From Limnomonas spitsbergensis (Eukaryota > Chlorophyta > Chlorophyceae > Chlamydomonadales): a stretch of 64,000 bases of DNA. Positions 24,701 through 36,700 of this stretch are shown here, piece after piece. Position numbers and translations under genes: made by a program. The first letter of the stretch is position 1, and every line of letters begins with the position of its first letter. The DNA lies in NCBI GenBank assembly GCA_037349105.1, contig JAYJMM010000037.1:620001-684000 (forward strand), in the 5' to 3' direction. The notes under the pieces were generated by a model. It was not told where the DNA came from, did no database searches, and saw nothing but the letters and a program-made list of their open reading frames with translations.

Positions 24701-27700
24701 GGCTTACTACCCCCATCCTCCCCGCCTGAAACGCCTTAGATCTGCAAGAGCATCACAAGTGTGTACATCTCTCACCTTTGGCAAGATGAGCGTCCTGTTG
24801 AGTGTGTAGGCTAGGGCTAGAGCATGGTACACCTGGGTCAGCTGAAGCTCTAGGTATTTCAGATGATGCGACACCTGAGGCAACAGGAGGGCGTCGTCGT
24901 GTGATGCAACAACACCTAACGCAACAGGATGGTGCAACAACACCTAAAGCAACAAGATGGTGCAATAACACCTAACGCAACAGGATGGTGAAACAACACC
25001 TACAGCAACAGGATGGTGCAACAACACCTACAGCAACAGGATGATGCAACAACACCCAAAGCAACAGGATGGTGCAACACCACGTCACGGAACCGGAGGG
25101 AAATAATACCATTTGAGACTGATGTTACGGTATCCACCCCACACAAGTGTGGGCGTGCTGGTCCGGGGGGGAAATGAGGGGACGGAGCCTTGGTGCCCTT
25201 GATGTCCCTGGCTCGGCAAAGCACAGATGTCTTCTCCTTCGGGGGAGGGTCATGGCTGCAAGTTCCAACGTAGCAAATATTGCAACTACATCCCAATGAG
25301 AATTCAAACGACTCCAGCCCGCGTCCAAGCGTGATAAAAAGCGTGTCACAAAAATACACGAAATCGAGCCCCAACCCATGTCCCACAAGTTGTCGGCAAG
25401 ACAAAAAAACAATTGATCCCCAATTGATCCCCAAACTGCAGTACCTCCCACCATTTTTTCCGTGTCCTCCGTAATGTTGCGCCATTCATTGAAGCCAGCC
25501 GGTGTCTGTGGGGTGAGGGGAGAGATGCGGGACAGGGTTAAGAAAGAAAGAAAACTACGCCCTACTGGAGCCTGAAGATTAGGGGAACAGCACAGCTTGG
25601 GCCCGGAGCCCCATCCAAAGTGTGGGCAGGGTGACACTGATGAAAACTACGCCCTACAGGAGCATGAAGATTAGGGGAACAAGACAGCTTGGGGCCAGAG
25701 CCACATCCGCGCCGTTACCATATCGCGCCATGGATACGGTATATCAGGGTTTATTGCTTTGAGGATTGGGGTTTCATGCATCAGGTCTGCTGGGTTCATC
25801 TAGCCCTCATCCCCACATTGTGACCAGAAGCTGCACTTCACTTTTAAACGGCTGAAGAGCGGGCTCAAGACTTTGCAAACGCAACCCCATGTTTCAGCCC
25901 CCTCGTGAACAAATAACCCCACACAAACCCTGCCTCCACAATGACCCCCTCATGAACCAATACCCCTACCCCCCCCTACCCCCTGCCTACCTCCATAGGA
26001 TCTAGATCCACGGACAGGAACCCATCCTGACCATCCCACTGCGCCTCTTCGTCCGTCCTGCGAGAACAACAGGGGGCCGTTACAGCGTCTACGCAGATCA
26101 CATCTCGAGCCTTGTCTCAAGGGGCCATCCACTCATCCAGGCAGGCTCAAAACAAAATGCAGGGGATGGAAGCAAGTGGGTACCGGTACCTCACCCATGG
26201 GCACACTGGCTTTTGGATGAAATAACGGGGAAAATGGGCAAACGTCCCTTCCCACGCATGTTCAAGAGCAGACCAATGTTTTTGGGGTCCAGAACTTCAT
26301 GTAATATTTGGAAGCAAGCAGCACACAAAGCTCTTTGACACCTTCATGCAATATTTTGAAGCAATGAACACATGAAGCTCTTTTACTGCACCGCACCTTT
26401 TTTGAATGAAGCTGGCGCCCTTCTCCCCCCCCTGAGAGCCGCCCTGGCTGCCCCCTTGTGTCACCAGCACGCGTGCTCCCATCCCTGGCTGCGAGTAGTA
26501 AGCCGGGGGGTCATAGAAGTACGCACCCTCGCGCATGCGGTGCATCTTCCCTGCGATCGGCAGAGGGGGGGGGGATAAAGGGTCCAGCTTTGAGCTAAGG
26601 AGGTTGGGGCTAAGCCCTGAGAGTAGGAGGCCAGGGTGTCATGGAAAAAAAGTGCCCTTCTGCATGCGGTGCATAATTTGTGCAGGCTGGATGAGGGTTC
26701 AGAGTCTAGGGTTCAGGGTATGGGGTCAAGGGTGAGACCCTGCATGTGCTGTGGACAGGGCAGGGCTTTGTATGTGGTGTGCATGGGCTGCAGGTGTGTA
26801 CCATAGTGTGGGTCAGAAAGGAAGGCACAGATAGAGCAACGCCTACGGTAGCGCGGACCCAAGTTCGAACCAAGGATGGGCCAGTAGCGCCTACAGTAGC
26901 TTGGACCCAAGTGGAAGGCCAGCATAGGCCAGCAATGCCTCACTAGCTAACACCAGAATAACACCTAACCTGCGTCCACAGCGGGCACGCGGAACTCGGC
27001 AGAATGTACGAAGGTGTGGAATCGATGGGTCAGTAACCGCTCCCTTGCTGTATCCCTTCCCCTCTCTCGTCTCCCCATCCCTTCCCTACTCTCCTCCCTC
27101 CCTCTCCTCTATCCCCCCTTACCATCTCCCCCCTACCTTGCCCCCTTCCTTCTCTCACCGCCTCCTCCCTCTCCCCCCCCCTTTGCCCCATCATCCTTCA
27201 TGTAGCCACCCTAGTCACTCTTTCCTCATAATGGTAACGGCGCGGATGTGGCTTTGGCCCAGGCTGCGCTGTTTTCTTAACTCTCACGCCCCCCACGGGG
27301 CAAAGCTTTTTTCCTTCCTTCCCTCTTCCCTCCTTGCTCCCCCCTCCCCGCCCTCTCTCCTCTCTTACCATTATTGTTGCCGTCCACCCAGACAAAGTGG
27401 GTCTCATAAGGCTGAAGCTTGTGCAACTGAGGGAGGGGGGGGGGAAGGACAGGTAACAGTGTGGATGGGGGGGGGGCACTGATGAAAAGTGGGTATCATA
27501 AAGCTGAAGGTTGTGCAACGGAAAATGACAGGAAAGGAGTTACACAGTTACAGTGATGAAGGGGTTACATTGGTGAACACAAGGTCAAGGTGGAGTTACA
27601 CACTAACAGTGATGAGGGGGTTACATTGGTGAACGCAAGGTCAAGGTGGAGTTACACACTAACAGTGATGAGGGGGTTACATTGGTGAACACAAGGTCAA

Positions 27701-30700
27701 GGTGGAGTTACACACTAACAGTGATGAGGGGGTTACATTGGTGAACGCAAGGTCAAGGTGGAGTTACACACTAACAGTGATGAGGGTGTTACATTGGTCA
27801 ACGAACGGTCAAGGTGGAGTTACACAGTTACAGTGATGAAGGGGTTACATAGTGCAGGTATGGTCAGGACGGGGTCCCTTACACAACAGCCTACAGATCA
27901 AAATCAGAGTGCGTGAAAATACCGACGCAAGCGTGGTACAGTAGACGTCCTTTTGCCTCCATAATAAATTTATGCTGTTTTGCCGTCGCGCCTTCTGAAA
28001 ACTACAACTTCGGCAGAAAACGCCACTTTTAGGACATCCAAAAAAGTGCTCCAGTGAAGCGTGCTTGCGCTAATAACAATATGTATTTCTCGTTCGCGGA
28101 GGCAAAACAAGTCTAAGGTACATGGCGTGGGGCAGGGTTCTCGACAAGAAGTGGGAGTGGAGGGGCCAAGAAAGGGGTGCTGAAGGAAGGCAGTTTAATC
28201 TTTAAACGAGCAAGCCTCAACTGGAAAGGGGAAGGGGGGCTTCCTAGTCCTGGACCTTCAACCAGGGATAGGAGGGAGGGGGGGGTCCCTTTCCCAGCCC
28301 TGGACCCTCAACCAGGGAAAGGAGAGAGGGGAGGTCCCTTCCCCAGCCCTGGACCCTCAACCAGGGAAAGGAGGGAGGGGGGGTCCCTTTCCCAGCCCTG
28401 GACCCTCAACCAGGGAAAGGAGAGAGGGGGGGGGGTCCCTTTCCCAGCCCTGGACCCTCAACCAGGGAAAGGAGGGAGGGGAGGTCCCTTTCCCAGCCCT
28501 GGACCCTCAACCAGGGAAAGGAGGGAGGGGGGGTCCCTTTCCCAGCCCTGGACCCTCAACCAGGGAAAGGAGGGAGGGGAGGTCCCTTTCCCAGCCCTGG
28601 ACCCTCAACCAGGGAAAGGAGGGAGGGGGGGTCCCTTTCCCAGCCCTGGACCCTCAACCAGGGAAAGGAGGGAGGGGAGGTCCCTTTCCCAGCCCTGGAC
28701 CCTCAAGGCCTCAACCAGGGGTGGGAGGGTGCTAAAAGTCCCAGTCAACCTTACGCATTTGGAAGGGGTCCTCACAGCCCCAGCCAACCTTCATGCAATG
28801 TGGATGTTCACAGCCACAGCCAACCTTATGTATTTGGTTGATGCAGTGTGAGTAGCCGTTTTGGAACTGCGTGGCCGGCATCTGGGCCAGCTTGGTCTTG
28901 CCACCTATGATCTTGGTGTACCTGTGTGGAAGTGTGGGGCGGGTGTGAAGGGCATGGGATTAAGAACTGCGTGGCCGGCATCTGGGCCAGCTTGGTCTTG
29001 TCGCCTATGATCTTGGTGTACTTGTGTGGAAGTGTGGGGCGGGTGTGAAGGGCATGGGATAAAGAACTGCGTGGCCGGCATCTGGGCCAGCTTGGTCTTG
29101 CCACCTATGATCTTGGTGTACCTGTGTGGAAGTGTGGGGCGGGTGTGAAGGGCATGGGATAAATAACTGCTTGGCCGGCATCTGGGCCAGCTTGGTCTTG
29201 TCGCCTATGATCTTGGTGTACCTGTGTGGAAGTGTGAAGCGGGTGTGAAGGGCATGGGATAAAGAACTGCGTGGCCGGCATCTGGGCCAGCTTGGTCTTG
29301 CCACCTATAATCTTGGTGTACTTGTGTGGAAGTGTGGGGCGGGTGTGAAGGGCATGGGATTAAGAACTGCGTGGCCGGCATCTGGGCCAGCTTGGTCTTG
29401 TCGCCTATGATCTTGGTGTACTTGTGTGGAAGTGTGGGGCGGGTGTGAAGGGCATGGGATAAAGAACTGCTTGGCCGGCATCTGGGCCAGCTTGGTCTTG
29501 TCGCCTATGATCTTGGTGTACCTGTGTGGAAGTGTGAGGCGGGTGTGAAGGGCATGGGATAAAGAACTGCGTGGCCGGCATCTGGGCCAGCTTGGTCTTG
29601 CCACATATGATCTTGGTGTACCTGTGTGGAAGTGTGGGGCGGGTGTGAAGGGCATGGGATTAAGAACTGTGTGGCCGGCATCTGGGCCAGCTTGGTCTTG
29701 TCACCTATGATCTTGGTGCACTTGTGTGGAAGTGTGGGGCGGGAGTGAAGGGCATGGGATTAAGAACTGCGTGGCCGGCATCTGGGCCAGCTTGGTCTTG
29801 TCACCTATGATCTTGGTGTATCTGTGTGGAAGTGTGGGGCGGGTGTGAAGGGCATGGGATTAAGAACTGCGTGGCCGGCATCTGGGCCAGCTTGGTCTTG
29901 TCACCTATGATCTTGGTGTATCTGTGTGGAAGTGTGGGGCGGGTGTGAAAAACATGGGTTTTGGAAGCTCCTGTTGCGAGGCCATTTTGCTCAAGGTGCA
30001 ATGAAACACTGTAAAATGTGCCGTGGTGATTCTATTTTGTTTATGATGGCATTATATGAAATGCCCATGGTGGTATGATATGCCCATGCACTCATATGCT
30101 GCCACAAGGGACAAGACTAACTGACGATGCTATACCGTGATTGCGGTCGAAGGTGGAATGATACGTTTTTAAATAATGTTCGAATCCTGCCAAGGTTAAT
30201 ATCCCATTTTCCAGGTGCAAGCGGGGGAAACGTCTGGCGCTTCGTTAAATGCGCCCCGCAGAATGTCGTGAGCGGGCTATCCTACCAACCTGGATAGAGC
30301 TGCTGTGGGCGAGCGGTTCTCACGCCTCCTGCATCGGCGGAGGAGCAGTCTTTCTTCTACAAATAATGTAAGATTACAGCCCTTCCCTAACCCACACACA
30401 AGTCTGCTCGACCATGCAGGTCTTAATGCAGACGGGTAAATTATCATAGAAGGAATCCAATTGTATCTTGCCGAAAGCGCCTGCCACCTCTGAAAGCCCA
30501 CCTCAGGGACTCATCCACCTCCTCCTTCTGCTCCAGAGTCAAATACTTGTACAGCCCATCCTGCGCAAAGAGGAAGGACAGCGGCAAGGTGCAACTATGC
30601 GGTACAATGGTGAGGTACAACGGTGAGGTACAACTATGCGGTACCATGGTGAGGTACAGCAGTGGGTACAACCACGCGGTACAATGGCAAGGTACAGAAC

Positions 30701-33700
30701 TGAGGGGCAGTGGCTCAATGCCGTCACGATGGCTGAGGTGGCAGTCCTTCCTGTTCATATTGCTTTCTGGCCCTGTCATAAAAAGCTGCAGGGTGGGCTG
30801 GTTACGAACGTCGTCAGTAGCCCAAGTGGTCCAGAAATTGAAGAGGTTTTTCAGGTTTTGATGGGAGAGGTCATAGCGCTTTTAGGGTGGACTGCATCCC
30901 CGAGGCAGACGTCGCGTCAGGCCTGGCCCGTCTTGGAGAGAAAACTACTTCTTGATTATTAATTGTATACATAAAGCAGTTATAAATTTTATGATAAAGA
31001 CCAAAAAGTTAAATTAATTTTAGGGATACGTGGCATCACACATGTTGTACCAGCCGAACTGTCCATTCTTCTTGTCCGTTCCTTCTTTGTTTGTCTTGCC
31101 TCCGTCCGGTGACTAGTTGATGCTTACACAATTTAATTAACGACTGAGGGTTCCAACATCTCATGCCAGGGGCGATCATTCAAAGGGGCACACAGGTAAG
31201 GCGTGGGGCGGAGCCTCGAACAATTATGCACGATGGAGTAAAAGTGGTACACTGGCTGGGCTGCAGTGCACTCTGGCTAGGTACCATGTTAAGGGTGACA
31301 GGGTTTCAGGGTTTCAGGATTACAGGGTGTGGGGTGTGAAACTGTTCACCAGAGGCGCACCTGGTCGTGGAAGTTCTGTGCCTGCTTCTCTTTTCGAATT
31401 TCAAACCACTTGTCGATGAGGGCGCTGCCGCCCGAGGTGTTACGAAGGAAGTAAACGCCTGTGGGGTTATTTCAAATAAACAAGGTATTCTAAATTTAAT
31501 GGAATACCGGTACTTAAGAAACATACCATTCACAGTAATAAAAAATTACATTTCATCTTTTGCGCTTTGGGCGGGATCCCGTCCAAAGAAAGGGGCGTAG
31601 CAATCAGGGACATCCGGGTTCATTAAGGCGACAAACTGCAGTGTAACCCCCATTCAAAAGGTACTTGAAGGGTGCTCCAAGAGGCAGTTGGAAGGGTGCT
31701 TCAAGAGGCAGTTGCACCAACAGCAGTATTGTGGGCGGTTGTCAAAACGTCAAAACTCCTGTTTCATGTAACTCCATCATTTTCTCACCTGTGTTCATGT
31801 AGTGGCTGATTGTAACTCCCACTTCAGGCCCGTCGTCACCGATCGCGTTCCGCGTCAGAATCGGATCTAAAGAGACCATGTAGTCCGCGGCGACATGATA
31901 AACGGTGAAGTAAGGAAGGGGATCCCTGCGGTAAAGTGTGAAGCATTGTCAGCTCGTGAAGTACAGACGTGGGTGCATGCAGTACAAAGCCTCAACAACA
32001 ACAGGCGTCACTCACAGTGTATGGGTGCTTGCGCATTTTCAATGTTCACGCTTTTTCACACCAGTGCGGATTTTAATTAATTCCTGAATCTGAAAAGAAT
32101 ATCGCTGTGTACGTCCCGCCTACAGGTTTAATTGACAGTCATGAATGCTGTAGTTTCTGATGTACATAATCTAGACCTGTGGCGTTGAAACGGTTGTGGG
32201 GGGGAGGGAAGCAGCTGTGTGTTTGTGCTCGACTGTTAATGTGTGGGGAGGAGGTAGGGGGTCTGTCCTCAAGTGTCTGTGAAGGGGGACGGAGAGGGAG
32301 AATGTGTTTTCTCTACCCAACACATCCATTTCAGGCCACGCATCATAATGCCAACAAATTGGCCCACTCAAACGCCTTCTAGCCACTGAACAGCATAACA
32401 ATTCGTTGGTTGAAACGCATTTCAGTAGGTCAGATGGTTTTCTAACTCCCCGCCCTGAACCGCTGAAATCCCCAAACAGCCGCAACGGCAATCAATCACC
32501 GCCCATGAACCCGTCAGCTCCCACCATTGTTCCTTTTTGTGTGATTCAGCTACATGTCAGCTACATTCCGGCCGCTGGCCGGAGGCTTCATTTATGGCCA
32601 GCTTTGTTGCTTTGGCCACCAGTTATAAGTCGTTCCAGTTTTGGTCTCACTTGGGCCTTTGGCGGCCGCTGGGCGGCCTGCGGAGTTGGACTTGTGGCCT
32701 TTAAAAGAAACACTGGCTCTCACCTGAACCACACCACATCCATATCCGACTGCACCACATTGAACCCCAAGTGGTGGACATGGCGCACGTTCACCACCTT
32801 TTGCCAGGTGTGAAGCAACCACGTCTTGGAGCCCCACTTGAAATCTGTGGACCAGCAATTGCAAGGACATAATTGTTAATGTGTTTTAAGGGCCCTCAGA
32901 GGTCAGGGGAGATCTCGGGGCTTCCAGGGTGTCCAGAGTTTGAGGATTTTTGAAGTGTGTGTGGGGGGGGAAGGGGTGGTTGGCGTGGTGGGGGGGGGGG
33001 GCGGCAGATTTTGGATTTGGGCTTAGTGTTTATTAAAGACGGCTCTGGGTGCGAGCATTAACAGGGTCTGACCATTTGCTAGGGCTGCCATGCAAGAGGA
33101 TCCAAACAAACAAGAGAAATTGTGTTGGTTTTCTGTTGATTGTCCAGTGTCATATGTTTGAAGTTTCCACTTTAAATTGAAGGCAATGCAATGGTACTAA
33201 ATGGTGCAAAATCCATCACGACCAAACAGAGAGGCAGGCACATGTACGCTGAAGTATGTCCACCTGCCCCAGCCAATTGCAGGGGTTCGTCAGGAAAATA
33301 CCTGCCCTCCTATTCTAACCCTCGTACTGGTCCATGTACCCTCTACCTTCCCCCCATACCATCTGGATTCTCACCGGCACCCTCTCCCTTTGCCCCTCTG
33401 TCTAGATTCTCACCAATCACTATTACTCTATGTCTTCCCCCTCCTCATCTGGATCCTCACCTGCTTGCAGATCATCTACCTCGATATCTTCGGCCATGAA
33501 GCAGTGATCCACACCTCTAGATTGTACCTGGACAGTTCAGGATCCATCAATGAGGGTTCAGGATCCATCAATGAGGGTTCAGGATCCATCAATGAGGGTT
33601 CAGGATCCATCAATGAGGGTTCAGGATCCATCAATGAGGGTTCAGGATCCATCAATGAGGGTTCAGGATCCATCAATGAGGGTTCAGGATCCATCAATGA

Positions 33701-36700
33701 GGGTTCAGGATCCATCAATGAGGGTTCAGGATCCATCAATGAGGGTTCAGGATCCATCAATGAGGGTTCAGGATCCATCAATGAGGGTTCAGGATCCATC
33801 AATGAGGGTTCAGGATCCATCAATGAGGGTTCAGGATCCATCAATGAGGGTTCAGGATCCATCAATGAGGGTTCAGGAATCATCAATGCGGATTCAGGGT
33901 CCATCAATGAGGGTTCAGGATCCAAAAAATAGATTCATAGAGGGTTCAGGATCCATCAATGAGGGTTTAGGATCCATCAATGAGGGTTCAGGATCTATCA
34001 ATGAGGGTTCACGATCCATCAATGAGGGTTCAGGATCCATCAATGAGGGTTCAGGATCCATCAATGAGGGTTCAGGATCCATCAATGAGGGTTCAGGATC
34101 CAACAATGAGGGTTCAGGATCCATGAATGAGGGGTCGGGATCTAAACACATATATTCATAGAGGGTCCAGGATCCGTAAAGTAGGGTTCATGCATTGTTC
34201 CAGCTCCATGTGGCATTTCCTCCACTTTCTCTTCCTACCTATCATCGCCCTTTCCCCTCCTCTGCTCTTCCTCCTCCTCCCTCCCCTCCTCCCCTTCCTG
34301 CCCCCCCTCCACTCCTCCCCCTCCTTCCCCACCCCGCCGTCGCCGCTCCTCCTCATCTCACCCACTCTTCCTCCTCCTCCTCCTCTTCCTACTCTTACCC
34401 AGCTCCCCTTACCCCGCTCCTCCTCTTCCTCTCTTTCTCCTCCTACCCTTCCCACGACACCGACGCACCAGCTCAGCCATATATTTGTGTCTGACACGGT
34501 CAAGAAATAAATCGTGTACCCCCCCCCCTCCCTCCGCCCCCCGTCCCCCCCCCCCTCCCTCCGCCCCCCGTCCCCCCCCCCCTCCCTCCGCCCCCCGTCC
34601 CCCCCCCCCTCCCTCCGCCCCCCGTCCCCCCCCCCCTCCCTCCGCCCCCCGCCCCCCCCCCCTCTTCCTTCCCCCTCCCTCCGCCCCCCGCCCCCCCCCC
34701 CTCCCTCCGCCCCCCGCCCCCCCCCCTCTTCCTTCCCCCTCCCTGCTCCTTCTCCTTCTCCCCAAAGATACACCAGCTCAGCTGTCACTGCCAGCAAAGC
34801 AGGACATGATACCCCTTTCCCCCCCCGGTCACCACCTTGCTCCCCCTCCCCTTCTCGCACCACAGACGCACCCGGTCCTTCCACACTCCACCTCCCTTCC
34901 CCCCGCACAGACGCACCAGCTCAGCCGTCTTGTTGTCTGGCACTGCCAGAACCCAGTACGTGATACCGGCCGCCTGGACGTTGCTCAACCAGGTCGCCCC
35001 AAACAGGCTGAACATCAAGTGGTCAGTGAACACAATCATGACCTGGGGGGAGGGGAGCGAGGTTAAAAACGTCGTCAGTAAAGCTTTTGCACCACCGTAC
35101 AAAGGGGGTTTTCGGGGTTTGGTTGTAGGGGGTTTTCGGGGTCTGGCGCAGGGGGTTTGGCAAAAACAGAGTCTGACTAAATGAAAATCGCTGGTAACCA
35201 ATTCGCTCGTTGATTGACAGCCGTTATCTGAAAGGGTGCGAGCGTTAGCCATCAGCCACATACACCGCAACTACAGGGTCATGAACAAAAAAAGCGGACG
35301 TAGCCTACGTTCGCCGGCTAGTTTGCAATTCGGGGTGTGGAACAGGTGCAGGGCCTAGGGTTTAGGGCGGGGGACAGGTGCAGAATTTGGGGTTCAGGGC
35401 GGGGGCAGGTGCAGGGCCCAGAGTTCAGGGCATGGGACAGGTGCAGGGCCTAGGGTCAGGGTGTGGGACAGGTGCATGGCCTAGGGTTTAGGGCGGGGAT
35501 CCGGGGCTCAAGTAAGCAAGTACTGGCTCAATCCTTGCATCTGCAATCGCAGGAACAATCAGGGAGAAGGCATGGGAAGGGCAACATATTTCAATGTGGC
35601 GACTTCATCATGGCCTCCCTCACCCGGCCCCCTACCCCAACCTCCCCCCCAGCACGGGAAGGGCAACATATTTCAATGTAGCGACTTCATCATGGCCTCC
35701 CTCACCCGGCCCCCAACCCCCCCCCCCCCCATCTGCCCACCGTTCCGTTTTTTGCCCATTTGTTGAGCAGGTCGACGCTGAGCTTTCCGCATGTCCCAGG
35801 GGTCGGTGGCATCGGGGACAGGGGCGCCATCGGGCTGGGTGGCCGCTGGGTTGATAAGATGACCTGCAGGGACAGAGGACACGCAGTCGCTGGTGCGTCC
35901 AGATGCAAGGGAGCCTCAAATCATTCAGAGGAGGAGGACAGAAAAATCCTGATGCCCAGAGCAAGGGAAACGATGGGATTTGGCAGTTTTTTCACGTCTG
36001 CACGGCGGGCCTTGCTGGCAGGCCTATGATTTTGTGACCCAGGTGTGAACCAGGGGTGAATCAGGTGTGAAAGCCTGGAAAGAATAGACCCTTTGATCAG
36101 AATCAAGCCTAAGTGCTGACAGATCCTCTGATCTAAGAGGGATCTGATCTGATCTGATCTGGACCAAGCACAGAGGGACGATGCACATGCACATCCGCGT
36201 CCACTTATTTGAACTGATGTGAACGTCCCCACCAATATGCATGAGCTGCTGTGCTACACATCACCCAGATGCATGAGCTGATGTGTGCTACCCAACCCAG
36301 GCACGTCAGCTGAAGTGTCATACATCACCCATGAGCTTGAGCTGTTGTATACTACCTAACCCATGCCTATGAGCTGCTGTGTACATCCTCACCCTTGCAC
36401 ATGAGCTGGCGGGCATGTCCCCACCAACATGCATGCACTCATGTGTATTTTTTCACACATGTGCATGAGCTGATGTGTACTACCCCACCCATGCGCATGA
36501 GCCAACGTTTGCTACCCCCACACATGCGCATCAGCAATTAAGCATGTGTGAACTGCCCCACCCATGTGCATGTGCATGGGGCTGATGTTTACTTCTCCAC
36601 CCATGCCCATGAGCTGTTGTGCACTTCCCCATCCATGCATATGAGCTGACTGGCATGTCCCCACCCATATGCATGAACTGATGTTAACTACCCCATCCAT

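Noticed and set aside
31030..31110. Possible minus-strand exon in GT77 intron 7 (SPDGGKTNKEGTDKKNGQFG, ending at a stop)
   Set aside because: Exons 7 and 8 join directly in phase to give FHDQDGLYKYL, the expected family motif. This piece has no donor, so at most it is an alternative last exon.
33201..34161. Repetitive proteins on both strands (SGSINEG, MDPEPSL)
   Set aside because: By-product of a 21-bp intronic repeat, a multiple of three with no stops. The GT77 exon 4 beside it is in a different frame.
34156..35066. Gly/Arg-rich and Pro-rich open frames
   Set aside because: Low-complexity translation of the C-rich array in GT77 intron 3.
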